The notes below the pieces were generated by a model. The model did not search any database. It was not told the DNA's origin and saw nothing but the letters and a program-made list of their open reading frames with translations. From positions 310,001 to 374,000 of the forward strand of contig WBMV01008586.1 in assembly GCA_013396655.1 (NCBI GenBank): a stretch of 64,000 nt of DNA, written 5' to 3'. The translations under genes and the position numbers were made by a program. Source of the stretch: Campylorhamphus procurvoides (taxonomy: Eukaryota; Chordata; Aves; Passeriformes; Dendrocolaptidae). Of the stretch, positions 1 through 13,367 are shown piece by piece (the first letter of the stretch is position 1; the number at the start of each line of letters is the position of its first letter).

Positions 1-3000
1 TAACTATCACATGTTCCTGTTTTACATCTATTAAATCTATCTCAATAGTCCAGGAGACTTCAGCCAGCACTAATTACTTACCCATATTTAGGAAACTAAA
101 TCTAGGCCTAGAGATCCCTTTGTTCCATTAAAGGAGCTCACATACAGTGACCTGTGGGTGGGCACCTAAATTTAAGTGTCTGTAGCCTGAAGCTGTACAA
201 CTAACTACTACTTTTGCAGACGAGCTTATCATTGAAGCAAAGCTCACACCTACCCCATGCGCACGCTGTGAACACCTGGAGTATGGACACGTGCCTCTTC
301 CCATGCTCAGTCTCTGTCTCTGCTGTGCAGTGACCCAGCTTGTTCCCCTGAGCAGCACCTGGTTGGGGCTGGCACTCCGTCCTTTCCTTCTCACTCATCT
401 GCTGCTTTTCCCCATGGCAAGTGCAACATGACTTCCTGAGGAGGTAACACTCTCCTAACCTGCGTGCATGGCTTGTGGTGGTTTAGTTTCCCACCACAAT
501 GTCTGCCTGAGAATTGCTGAAGGAGGCACTCAGAGACAGGAACAACCTATCCTTTCTGAAATATGTGGCAATCACCATCTTTGGAAGATCTGCTTTTTCC
601 ATTCATTATAGCTCGAACCTGGATGACTAGTTTGTAGTATTCATCTAAATTGTAGATTTCTCAATTGATGGATCTAAGACGAGATTAATCTCATATCATC
701 TGTGTGTCTATATCTTACTAATGGAGCTGCAGAATTTCTATCTGCTTAAAATAGTACAGTCAGATCAAGGCAGCAATAAAACATACCAGTAATTAATTAC
801 AGGGATCAGACTCACTATAAGAAAATGTCCTGGCTTGCTGTCACCGGAAATAGTGGCCAAACATCTCATCTCTTTCAAAGAAGTCAGAACAAATTTTTTC
901 ACACTGCTCTCTGGATTTTTACAGAGTATTATAATCTTTTTAGGGGAGCACGTAAGTAAAGACGTACTTACCTTTTCTTCATCGCTTGTTTTAGAGCCTC
1001 TGGAAAGCAATAAAGATCTATTTAAAGAGACTACAGGCTTTATTTATATATAGAACAGACAAATGGATGGATAAAAGTAATATATGATTTCTCACAATGA
1101 CCATTTAACCAGCATGAGTCATCAGGCTTAGTAAATCTGCTAGTAAGTCTGGCTAATTCTCTCTTTTTTTGTCACATTTTGGCCTTGGGATCCAGACTGA
1201 GATGGCACTTCATTTTGCAGATCAACTATCATATCTTGATTTATAAGAATGATAGATGGAAAAAATGATTTTCATGTTTGCTGTATTACATCAAACACAG
1301 AGGATGGACTGTACAAATATGTCTTGTATTATTGAGTAATTTTCACTTATTCTTTTCCTTTTTTTCCTGGTTTCAAAGCATTGAAACCCATTCACCATGG
1401 AATGGCATTTTAAAAATATTCAAATTTCTGATGTAAATGTTGGTAAGGTATTAATCTGCAATTTTACTTTCTCTTCTGTCAAAAAAAAAAAAAGACAGAC
1501 ACATGAATTCCAGTTAATGTTCATCATGTTTTAAGCTCCAAGTTTATTTGGTACTGCTTGAAAAATGCTACCCTGTACTTTTAAGCTTTGGAAGACATTT
1601 CATCTAGCTTCACTTCCTTTTCTGGTGTAGAAATTTTATCAGACTTCACTGACACTGGGCTGAGACCTGATTCACCTTGTTTATAGTTTAATATGCAGTC
1701 TTCATTGAACTCAGTACTGGCAAATTGGCCTCTAGAAAAAGGGGGAAAATACTGCACCCCATAACCAGAAATATGGCCATACAGATTAAACTCCATTAAC
1801 AGCTACCGTACTAGAATTAATGTTGTCTGATTAAATTTCCCCTTTTTAGTGAGCAATGTCTATTTTCCTGTAATGATAAATGGTTTTTTAAGGATATATG
1901 ATTACAAATTTACTGATTGTTTTTTGAGGCCTTACCTCTCCCTCTTTGATCTTTAAGGGTTTACAGCAATCTGCTACTAAATTTTCACAACATAGTGAGA
2001 GTAATTATTTTAAATTTATGGGTAATTTCCTATTCGATCACTTTTGTCCTAAATTAGAAACCACCTGAATGACAGTTTAAAAATCATGATAACAAATCTT
2101 ACTTGACCTCTTCATCATCATAATTTAATACAGACTCTTAAATGAACATTTTTAGTAGCTGATTGTTCAGCACTTGCACGCATTATCATGCAACATTCAA
2201 TTTCAGGAAAAACCTCTGTTGGGAGTAGGGGGAGCTCAATACATATATGCAAGAGATTATACAATGCACCGTCTGAGATCTCAGGGGACACTCGGTGACC
2301 CAGGTGTTTCCTTCTGGCCTTATGTTTTCATTTGGGCAACCATCCTCTTTTGGGTCCGGCAATGCTGGATGTTACTATTTGGATAGCTCTTGCAAACTGC
2401 TTTTCTGCAGAACAGCCCTGGCTTCTGCCAAGGAGGAATTAATGTGAACATCCACATTTTGGTTCATGTTGTGTTTGCTTGAACAGAAGTTTGTACCATT
2501 TAAGCTAGTCGCAATGACCTTGCCTATAGTGAATAAGGGAGAGGAAGCAGCTTGCTGGAAGCACTAACCATCTTGAGGATGGGCTGAAATATGTGGCCAC
2601 CAGCACACTTCAGTCCTGAGACGTACTTCTTAAACTTTTGAATTAAAACAATTAACTCTCATTCATTTAATTAGTGCCACTGACTTTTGTGGGACAATTA
2701 CTATCTGTGAGAGTACCACTTAATTGATCCTATAGTTTTCCTTCCAAATGTCTGACAAATTTGAGAGACACTAGATCAAGTACGAGTTACCTCTTGATCT
2801 CCCTGATAGTTCTCAGGCAGAGAAAGGAAGTGTCTCCTTGCAAGTTCCCACTGCTCTATTGCAGTACAAAGAGGGTTTGCTGTACTGCTCCCACTGGATC
2901 ACCTGTTTTCACAGCTTGAACGCCAGTGTTCCTAACAGCCTCGATGCCAGCACAACCCTGCTGTTGGCTATGTAATATCATCCAGACTGAAAATTGTACT

Positions 3001-6000
3001 TGAATAGCTGCATGTTGCTCAAGTGCCACAGGTTACCCCCCGCTTTGTGAGCCAGCAAGAAAGGATATAGACTTGCTTTTCTCAGATCACCTAAAAGCAA
3101 AAGTCACTATGTCCCACCAACAATTCCCTGATTCAGGTTGTCTGTTATTCTTTCTCAAGGGTGAATCCAGTGGCAGCTGCCAAATGTAATTGGCAGGATG
3201 CACTAGCTGCATGCCAAAAGGACTAAGTGTCCTGCTACATTATATTGATATTGCTGGTGAAGGCATGGAACCCAGCTGGTTCTGTGCCTTGTATATCTAA
3301 AAGGAGTAATTTTGCATGACAAACATATTCCTTGAATGTAACTCTCTATCCACTGAGACAGAAAACTTTCTCTCTGTTCTGAGCCATGATTATGATGTTT
3401 GGTTTTCTTCATGAAGCAGTTTTATGCAATTACTGTGTTCGTGCCCCTCTCTCTTTCTATGTGTGACTCCTGAATAACTTTGAAAGCCCCAGCCAATTTC
3501 AGCCATAGCTGGCAGAGGAAAAAAGATCTGAGAGATATTAATTTCCTCAAAGTTTGAATAAAATAGTTATACTCAGAAAAAAAACCTTTCTTGAGAGTCC
3601 ACTGAGACTAACACTTAGTCCTTTTTAGGTACCAGACTCTGAGCAAGAGGGAAATATAGTGAACATCCCAGCTGCAGGAAAAGCTTCAGTCAACTTTTGC
3701 CCTTTATAGCCAACTGATAGATCAGTTGTACCACAAATCTGCAGGAATCCAGACTCTGGTAGCTGTCTTGTTCACCAAATTATATCTTCATTACCCATCC
3801 ACCACAAGAAACTTGTGTGTCAGTCACAGGAGATGGACAAATGTAACTATTTTCTCTAAAAAAACCCCAACTTTATTGGGTGTATCTTTACACGCTGGAT
3901 CAAGTGTCTCTCTTTGTGTAGCCCATTTTGCATTTTAACCACCTAGAAGACTGTGGCTGGGTTAATAATCTGGTGGTCAACCACCTGCAGTAATTTCACA
4001 GGTTTGTTCTGCTTCCCTGGCCAAACAATGTTATTCCAGGTAGTATTACAGATGAAGTGCATATAAAGAGATAGGTCCATGCGACTCTCAAGTAACCAAG
4101 CAAACCCAACAACAAAGACCTGTGTTCATCATTTCACTTCTAAACTCAAAGGCTGATAACAAAGAAAATAGATTCCAATGTGGGAATTGGGGTTGTAAGG
4201 AGGAAATCCTGAAAAAAAACCCCAAGGAAATTTAATGCTACATAGAATTGCCAGTATTTTCAAAACCTGGTACACAGGGGGAGTGGCCTTAGTCTGATCT
4301 ACCTGAGTGGACCTGCACAGCCCATCCCAGCAGCTCAACCTGTGCTGACACAGACCCCAAGGCAAGCTTACACCTCCTCAGCGCTGGGACTGAGTAGAGG
4401 GCTATGTAAAGGCTTGGTCCCTTCTGGGGCAGCTCCAGAGAAAGAAACACTTCATTGAGCTGTCCCACAGGAGCAGTCACTGTGTAGATGTCTCCTGTGC
4501 TGGCTGAGGCCACCTGCATCTTCTCTGAGCTTCCTGCTGGGACATACCAGTGTTGGGGCTGCTCTTATGTGTCTGTACTATTCAGAGGGAATTTCTCAAG
4601 GAGGGTTAATCAGACCCCTTTAAAATAAGGTAAACATACAGCAGCACTAGAAGTTTTGTCTTCTAAGTGGCTCACACCCCTTGATAAAATAATGTACTGG
4701 AAATGTATGTCACTGTGATATTTCAGAATGGATAAATAATGTATGACTCTGGCAAATGAAAGTTTTGAATTCAAGAGGAATCACTGGCATTTTTTAAATA
4801 ATTTAGGAAGTGCTCATAAAAGAGAAAAATGAGGAAAAGGCCTTTAATAAATGTCACTTATTTGGCGTCATAACCTCTTTAGAATAATTGGTATTTTTTA
4901 TGAACTTCATGTGGATATCAATTTATTTAAATGTGGATGTATCTGCTTTCTTTGCAAAACTTGAAACCATGTCTTACAAGAGAAGAAGTTCTCATTGAAG
5001 TTTAAAGTGAAGTGGCTACTGGAAAATTAATGACTAATACTGACAATTATTATTTGCTTATGCAGAAATACAAGTGTTTGCTAGTTTACTGAGCTGTTAA
5101 TAGAATACATGACAGAATTAAGTGTCTTCTCAGTTTTATGTTTTTTCCTTTGTTCTTTCATTCATGCCATACTTGTTCCCATGTCAAAAAGTGATCATGC
5201 TGACTAAGATTTTATAGAAAAATTCAGTATTCTTTGATATCTCTGGCAAAAATTGTTCACATGGGTTAACTCAAATGGTTAAAGAGACTGAAATACTTGC
5301 ATAAAAGCCCCATGGAGTTTCTCATTCCTGAGATAAATCACTTGAATATGGTTTTATAGAAGTTGTTTATCTCTTGCTTTTAAAACCTTCCTCTTGGGTG
5401 CCTATGCTTAATGACTTCTTCCTCATCCAGCACCTTTGTTTGCAAATGACTTTGCGATCGAAAGAGTGTATGTACAGTTTAAGGATCATTCATGGAAATC
5501 ATGCAAGGAAATCTACTAGGTCTTTCACAGAGATTCTAGTTTAGTTTACTTTCATTTCAGTTAATTTTATTCTCTTTTGGGGAGTTTAGTTTACAGGTCC
5601 TTTTATTACTTGATCAGAGCACTATTTTTGGCCTCTACAATATCATCCACAAAATCCAATAGCAGTTATCTGGACTGTCTGATTCAGATTAGCCTAGATT
5701 GTTTTTTCATCACTTTTTCTGGGAATTTCTGTATTCATTGTAGTTAGAAATCCATGTGTTTGGTTCATGTAGATTCTGTAAATGCAGGATGGGGAAGAGA
5801 TGGTATCATGGACTTTTTTCTACAGGAATTTTAGTCCTTTGATGCTTGGTGAAATATATAGGGGAGCTGATTCTGTTGTTGACACTAGTCAATGCCTCTC
5901 TCTCTCACTTTTTTTTTTTTTAAAGAAATCATCTTTTGATGCTGTGCAACTGTTCCACAGTCTTCTTTTTGTTAAGATTTTTGAAAGGTTGTGATGTTCC

Positions 6001-9000
6001 TCTTCTCATCTCTTTGACCTTGCTCAGGAAAGACTAGAAACCTGGATAAAGTTTGGTAATTAAGGAAATTTTCTCCAAGTGATGGCTAAAGAACTTCCGT
6101 GTCTGCCTGGGCCATCAGTGATCATGACAGATTAGTGATTTATCTGAGATCCGCTAAGATTGAATTTGAGTCATCTCACATTAAGGTACCAAGCAGCATT
6201 CCCCAGAAATGCTATTGTAGACTCATGTTCAGTCTTGCCTCCCTTCTCAATGCATGTGTACATTGATGCAGAAGGTAGATGCCTTGATTGTGGGCTTTAC
6301 AGTATGCTAAAGACATCTTACTACAAATCTGCATTTGAATTAAAGGTGCCAGTTCTGTCAAATGTGTTAAGCAGTGCCTGGATGAAACTGGAGCATGGGA
6401 CAAGAGTTACCTGGCATAATTTTGTCATAACGTATCATTTGCCTCAAGAAAACCCCCAAACATTATGAATGTGATTAATGGCTTGACATTTTTATTGATG
6501 TTTTTTGTAATGTAAATTTAGATATATTGATTAAAGAACTCAACTTTGATCCAACATCTTTTGAATTCAATAGAAAGATTCTCAGTGGTTTAAAAGACTT
6601 CCCACTAGTTTAAATAACTACCAAATCCTGTTTAAAAACTGATCCTATTGATTTCAAAATTATGTTTGAATGAAGAGTTCCTGTATTGGAAGATTTTTCA
6701 GAGTGGAAATGTAATAATTTTCTGATTAGTTTAAGAGAGGAGTCAAGGGGCATTGCAAATTTTGTGAACTTGGAAGTAATGACTTAAGAAGAGGAAATAT
6801 TTTATTTTCATACATTATTGATTTAATTTAAGGAGTCAGATCATTAGATTTGCTATGAGTGATGTCTGAAAGATGTTGCATACATCTTATGTTTAGGTAT
6901 GTACACCTTATATTTAGGCATGTACATCTATGCACCTGTGTACAATTGAAACTTCTAACAATATCAACTATTTAAGTGCATTTCCTCATAAAGCAAACTT
7001 ACATATAAACAATGTTTCAATCCATGAAATTTTATTTATCCCTTTTTCCATTTTATTCAATATTATTAATGTGTACTGGTGTAAATACTGTTGAAGTCAG
7101 AAGCATTTTTTCCTAATGTATATTAGAACAGGTATTGTGTAATGTGTCCTGCTCACTTGTATTTAGTCTTGTTTCCTTTAACATAACCTATCCAACACTA
7201 AATATTCCATATCTTCCACTTTCCTAAACAGAAAAGTTCCTTACGAAAGCAAATAATGAGCAGTTCCTGAACACTTTGACTTTAAAATCTCATTAAACAC
7301 CCCATAGCAAAATAATAGAAAAAATTGCTGCTACTGTAATGTAAATGCATAAATCATATCTGCAAAATTATTTCTTATGAAACATATTTGTCCTTATTTT
7401 TTCCCCCATTTTTTTCTTTAAACCTACATACATATACACACATCTATTACTGATGCAGGTAAGCTACAACTCTTTTTGAATGTGAAATTGAACTAGCAGC
7501 CTTTGATCTGAACTACAGGCTGATCTGAATTCAAGAAAAGGCTGCTGCTAAGCCACATTCCCATTCAATCCATTAAACCATTCACTTCCATGCTCCTCAT
7601 CACACTGACTCCTAATTTGACAATGACAAAGAGCTCCACGGTGATTTTAAATTTCATAATTTTAATCTGTCAAGTCTGACATTTAATTAGTGCCCTTCTA
7701 ACCTGTGCCCGCTCACTTGAAGGTTACTGTTGGTTTTCCTTTAGAAATTTTTCCTCTGGAAGAGTGGATTAATAAATATGTACATAACTGGCAGGGATAA
7801 AGACAATACACACACAATGGTCTATTAGTTCCAAATCTAGACAGATGAGGTTAATAATATTTTAAAGTGCTGCTTTATTGTATTAAGAGTGATTAAGCCC
7901 TTGGCTCAACCCTGTATGAGTTGTTCATTCAAAACATAAAATATAAGGTCTATTAAGCAAAGTCTAGTGAGAATGGTTACCCAAACTACAGTAGTACTGT
8001 TCATAAGGCATACTACAGGAGTGCAGAATTTCTGAGACATAATTTTTTGACTTAGCAAACACAATGGAACATGCTAGGCTCACTAAACAGACTAATTAGA
8101 TTTTGATCACTAGTCAGTCTATGAGAACCTGCCTTACAGACTAAAATCTAGTGCAATTTAATGCTCTGGTATTTCATTTTCTGGAGGACCGAATTCAAAT
8201 GTAACTTAGGTCACTTGTTAAAAATGAGTTTGCTGTTCTTAGATCAGCCCCACAAGGACATAAATCCCAATCAGAAAAATATGCCACCATTCGTTAGCGC
8301 TAGCAGAGTGGTCAGTCTAAGTCCTCAGGGAACAAACCTCAGCCAAGCTTTCCAGCGCCATACGTGGATGCAGTCAGTAATGTATGATGTTCATTATATT
8401 GTCACTAAATATTGAACATTTCGAAGTGAAGATAGGAATAAAAGAATATCCTTTCTTTAAGCAAGCATTAGAGAAAGAACATCTGAGAGAGTACTGGGAA
8501 ATCATGAGCCTTTAGTTTTCAGCTGGACATGCCCCTTTTCTTCACTCTGCCACACTGCATATATATCAGAAAATAATGAGTCTACATGCATACTGTTATT
8601 TTATTTGCTAAAGAAGATACCACCATAATATAATAGCTTATCTGGCAAGTCAGACTTCTTCTGGTGTGATTTAACATTATTGAGGCTTCAAAACTTTTTT
8701 TTTTGAAGACTCAGAAGAAAGAAATAACAGAAATTAATTTTCTTTAAATAATAGTCTCAAAACCAAATGGATACAGGTTTATAACCTACTACTTTCACCC
8801 AGGTTCCTCTCTCTAAGTACCCTTGCTATGTTTAACTGCTGCTGGAGTCAAACAAGTTGCCAAATGTGGCCATGAGCAACCTTTGAAAAAAATCAAAATG
8901 ACAGGAAAAATCTTTCGCTATTGCCTTAATATAATGTATTGATTTAGATGTACAGGCTGATATATCCCAATATCTCAGGATTAACCTCTCCCTTAGAATA

Positions 9001-10813
9001 CTGTACTTCCACTGCAGCAAGTACAGGAAACATAACACTTCCGAAAAGTTTCTGTACATTTCCTGAATTACCATTATTTAGTTAAACAGAAACAGAAATG
9101 TAAGATAAGCCCAAGTATGTTATGCCTAAACATTTTCAGGGAAAACCTAAGGGAGATCAATGTTGGATTTGCAATTAAAGGTAACTGGTGAGAACTGTGG
9201 CAAAAACATATATGACAGAAGTCTGGAATTTGCTGCTATCCATTTCTCATTCTCCTTGTCTTGGCTCACTAATTATTCTGAGAACCTTCCTGGCTTCTTC
9301 CAGGTACCAGGTTGTATTCTGTCACACTCCAATATAAATCTGCATTTTTCTCTGGATCTATCAATACTACTATAGAATGGAAATTGGTTTTCACTAATGC
9401 TCTACTGTCCTGTAAGCTGAACACTGGAAGGAGATTAAAAATGTTAGTGAAAATGCCAATGTCCTTATGAATAACTACAGATTACCTTTCTCTACTAGTC
9501 TTAGTAACTTTTTAACATCTTTAAGGCACTTTCCTGAAGAATAAGGTTTTAATGATGTATAATATAGCGTGTTTCTCTTTGTTAATGCTGTCTTCTTCAT
9601 CAGGATAAGCCACTGAAACTTTTACATGCATTTTGCATCTCAGCAGTGAATGGTGCTTTTCTACTGTCCTCAGAGATTCAGGCTCAACTTGAACAAGGCT
9701 GGTTTTTGTTTGAGAACTGCTAAGCGACACAGTCAAATTTTTCAATGAATGTTAAACTATTTCAGGTGAACTTTTGTCAGGAAATGTTCCTCAGCTTTCA
9801 AACTTGCGAAAGTTAGCCACTTCCTCACAAGAACTTTTACGGCATCTTGCCTCCCACATGCAAGAATCAAGTTCAAATTTCTGAATCAGCATTTTGTAAC
9901 TTTTATTGTCAGCTCTCCATTTCATTTCTTTGTTTGTTTGGGTACAGATCTTAAACTGTGTCTGTTTTGTATCCTCTTGAGGAAAATGAGCATTTTTGAA
10001 ATCCTTAAAAGTTTCACTGGCTAGATATTTTACAGAGTTCTTGTAGCACTTCTTTCTAAAAATTTCTTTTTCCCATTTTCAAGTTTTCTAAATTGGGGCA
10101 GTATTTTAAGGAAACAGTTCATCTTTGCTTACTGCTCCCAGATGTGACAGCTTATAAGAACAAATATATGATTCGGTGCCCAAGTTAGGAGTTGACCATT
10201 TTGTCTGCAACCAAAATATGTATTTTAGTCAACTGAGGCTCCTTTCTATCTCCATTTCTGCTGTTACAACTGTAGTAACTTATTATGTGAGCTGGTATGA
10301 CTAATTATATAACATTATTAGTGGAGCATTGTTTAATATAGTATGGCATAGGCATGGATTTGTTCCCAAAAATTGTGGCACATAGGCTATTAAAAAGATC
10401 TTAATGTGTCCTTTACAGTTAGGGCTGAGAGAACACATATGCATCTGCTAAATTATTTGTGACAAATGGCTGTCATGAACTAGTAATAGCAATGACTAAA
10501 AATGGAGACCAATGCATTTAAATAAATTCACTTGGTATAAGTACATTTTTTGTATATGAGACAGAACACTGAAGACTACAGCTATTTTCACACTATTGGG
10601 CAGACCCCAGTTTAATTCAGTGCTTGCGAATAATAGAACAGCAGCAGCTATTTTCTTGAGTGACTTTCATCTGAACAGAGATATTCTTGCTCAGCTCACA
10701 AGTCCTGACTACTCTTCATTTCCATGCAATATTATAATAAATGGAGGGATGTCTGTCCTGGATGCCCACCAGACGTTCTGGAAGAGATAGTCCTCATGAT
10801 ATCCATGTTTTAA
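1..10813. other. Unique AT-rich noncoding stretch, no gene recognised
   Basis: I find no gene, RNA gene or recognisable mobile element here. All open frames are about 100 codons or shorter, and none shows a protein motif I know. Small structures include an A13 run at 1481-1493, a T13 run at 5909-5921 and a two-copy 21-bp tandem repeat at 6886-6927. A GC-richer patch lies at about 4260-4560; it has an open frame on the minus strand but no recognisable domain and may be an old unnamed repeat. There is no CpG island. Intron or intergenic DNA is the simplest reading. Confidence 0.6.
6886..6927. repeat. Two-copy 21-bp imperfect tandem repeat
   Basis: Unit 1 (6886-6906) and unit 2 (6907-6927) share the pattern CTTAT-TTTAGG-ATGTACA and differ at three positions. 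It is a short local duplication with no evident function. Confidence 0.6.
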
Positions 10814-11651
10814 AATAGAATATAATAGAATCATTAAGGCTGGAAAAGACTTCTAAGATCATCAAGTCCAACCTACCTTTGACCAAACACCACCATGTCA
10901 AATAAAACACAGCACTGAATGCCACGTTCTGTCATTTCTTGAACACTTCCAGGGATGGTGATTTCACCACCTCCCTGGGCAGTCCATTCAAAAGTTTAAC
11001 AACCATTTTAGTGAAGAAATTCTTCAGGATGTCCAGCCTGAACATTCCCTGGTGCAGCTTGAGACTTGTCTTGTCGTTAGCTGCCTGGGAGAAAAGGCCA
11101 ACCCCCGCCTGGTTACAAACTCTTTTCAGATAGTTGAAGTGAGTGATAGGCTCACTCAAGCCTCCATTTCTTCAGACTAAACAATCCTAGCTCCCTCAGC
11201 CATGCCTTATGTGACTTACTCTCTGGACCCTTCACCACCTCTGTTGCCCTTCTCTGGACTCGCTCCAGCACCTCAATGCCTTTTGTAGTGAGGGTTCCAG
11301 AACTGGACACAGTACTCGAGGTGTGGTCTCACCAATGCCCAGTACAGATGGACAGTCACTGCTCTACTCATGCTGGCCAGTCTATTCCTGATACAGCTCA
11401 GGACACCACTGGCCTTCTTGACCAGTGGTGACCACTTAGGCAAACCACTGGCTCATGTTCAGTGGCTGTCAACCAGCACCCTCAGCTGCTTTTGCTCTGT
11501 GCTGCTTTCTAGCCCCTTTTCCCTAAGCCCGTAGCACTGCATGGGGCTGTTGTGACCCAAGTGCAGGATTTGGCACTTTGCCTTATTGAACTTCATACCA
11601 CTGGCTGCAGCCCATCAATCCAGCCTGTCCAGATCCCTCTGCAGAGACTTT
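10814..11651 (-). mobile_element. CR1 LINE copy 1, 5'-truncated
   Basis: Read on the minus strand, this is the 3' part of a chicken-repeat-1 (CR1) non-LTR retrotransposon. The left edge (10814-10860) is the CR1 3' end: a degraded tail of ATTCTAT-type repeats, then the region whose plus-strand reading is the familiar 'TCCAACC' CR1 3' terminus. The rest is the C-terminal part of ORF2. Its 5' truncation point lies near 11651, inside sequence encoding the stretch after the reverse-transcriptase catalytic box. CR1 normally inserts by target-primed reverse transcription from its 3' end, so heavy 5' truncation and no obvious target-site duplication are expected. Stops and frameshifts show it is dead. 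The family call is strong; the subfamily is not determined. Confidence 0.93.
10932..11600 (-). pseudogene. CR1 ORF2 C-terminal remnant
   Basis: An open segment at 10932-11159 on the minus strand carries the typical avian CR1 ORF2 C-terminal signature: a VGLFSQ-like segment, then FRLDI-KNFFT and GLPREVV-SPSLEVFKK. The intact protein is the endonuclease/reverse transcriptase that copies CR1 RNA into the genome. Only the last part is present. Upstream (11160-11600) the homology continues, but stops and frame changes interrupt it. No endonuclease domain and no catalytic box survive, so it cannot encode an active protein. Confidence 0.88.
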
Positions 11652-13028
11652 TAGGTGTGAATTTGATGTGGTTTAGACTCTGAGTGCAGACAAACCTGCC
11701 ACAGACCTAGCCAGGTTTTGAGATGATGGGATTCCAGTTAAAGAAATGGAAGTGGGGTACATAGTTCAGGCCTTCTATTAGCCCTCTGCAACATGATTTT
11801 GACCCAAGTGCTAGTCATCCGTTTCTAAGAGGAGATAGGTGTGAGCTTTGGGGAAAATATCAAAGAATCTTTTGTCTAGGTAGAGGTTTTTAGGAGCAAA
11901 ACCATGAATGAATGAATGGAAGTCATGAATACATGAAATTGCTTAGCCAAGAAGGCACTTAAAGCTGTTTCCCACAAAAGCAGACTCTAGCTTATTTCAG
12001 AAAAGAAAGAAAAATGGTCATTTCTCTGTCAGAGAATAATGGCGAGTGCATATTCTTGCAAAGGGTCTTGGTGTTGGGATTTTAGTAGAGAAAGCTTTTC
12101 TTTAATTTCTAGTTTAGAACAGCAGCTCTGAAGAGGGGTGGAAATACAGGCCCTTTCCCCTTTACTGTTTCCTATTGACTGGCTCTAACTCTATCCCTCC
12201 TTTAGTGTCTGGAGTTATCCAGTCATCAAAGCACAGTGCTCTGCTTAGAGTTGAATTTTGGCTATCTTTTCTGGTGTAACACAAGCAGGGACAGGTGAGT
12301 GAGCAGTAACAACAAGCAGCACCCTAGACCATTTCAGCAATCCAGGATATATTGATTTATTGGCAGGTTAAATGAAATGGAGTAGCAAATACAGGATTAC
12401 CTATGGGAAAAGTGATGTCTCGTTCATGACCTCTCTGGCCTAGCTTCCAGCTGAAAAGCAAGGAGGATTTCTCTGCTTTGCTCACTTCTTGCTTTCTCAC
12501 TTCTTCTCAGCCTTCAGTCTGCTTTTCTTCCTAATTACATGAGTCTTAATATCCAGCTAACTATATTTTATATGTCCTTGACATGGGAGAATTCAAGAGA
12601 CACTACTTTCCATTTACTTTTTAAGTTATTTTTCCTGAGAATTTCTAGATCTGTCCTTTGTCTCTTGTTTTTCATAACATCATCTGGGCCCTTGGTTTTA
12701 TTTTGTCTTTCTTCTGTTTCTTTTACTGTGTCCTGTCCATGATAATTAGGAATCTGACTGAATTTACATCCCTTTATATTGATACTGGGGAGGTAAGAAA
12801 GGAAAATAAAGACACAATATGAAACCTGCTCACTTAAATAAAATAAATCTACACGTGCAAAAATTATGGTAACTCTGCTCATATGGCAACCTCTGGGTAT
12901 GTCTGTGGAGAATTTTCATTTTATTAGAGATAGCTAAAGCAATTACAGCTGGGCAAAATAATATAATTGATGACTGAATACAGTGTCCATGTAGTGTAAC
13001 ACTGCTCACTCATTTTTCCAAAACTTCT

Positions 13029-13080
13029 ATCTTTTTTTTTTTCTTTTCTCCATAGACTACACTTTTATGTAAAGGTAAGC
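13029..13080 (+). other. Candidate microexon with flanking splice signals (exon 13056-13074)
   Basis: A pyrimidine-rich tract (about 13029-13053, almost all T and C) ends in a TAG acceptor at 13053-13055. Nineteen bases follow, and then a near-consensus donor, AAAG then GTAAGC (13071-13080). Possible branch-point sequences of the CTCAC type lie about 45-50 bases upstream of the acceptor. A 19-base exon would shift the reading frame, so it could be a regulatory (poison) exon, an untranslated exon or chance. No host gene is recognisable in the window. Only the splice-signal pairing is seen; exon use is inference. Confidence 0.25.
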
Positions 13081-13349
13081 TTTAAATAAAACTCACTTGG
13101 AAATCCCGGCATTGTTTAATTTTGGTTCAAAATCTGTGATGCATAGACTGTGTCTGTGAGATGTCAGCATGTAGTTCATAACGTACATCAGAAAACTTAT
13201 TCCAGAAGCATAGATATGAATTCCCACATGCAATCAAGGCTACAAGCAAAAAGAGAGAAGATTAAGGCAATAGACTCAACATTTAGTGTAATTTTTGTCT
13301 GTAGAAGAGTAGCACAGTGGGGACATTGCACAAGACAGCCTGTGGACTT

Positions 13350-13367
13350 CCAACATGATCATGTTGG
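13350..13367. repeat. 18-bp perfect palindrome
   Basis: CCAACATGATCATGTTGG is identical to its reverse complement. It has no spacer, so it is more likely a dimeric protein-binding site or chance than a stable hairpin. Confidence 0.7.

Noticed and set aside
4260..4560. GC-richer patch with a minus-strand frame as a gene or CpG island
   Set aside because: Few CpG dinucleotides, no recognisable protein features, and possibly an old repeat.
12568..12882. 104-codon minus-strand frame with a charged segment (KETEERQNKTKGPDD)
   Set aside because: The charged stretch looks protein-like, but no family is recognised, no splice sites or partner exons are evident, and its composition follows the purine-rich DNA.
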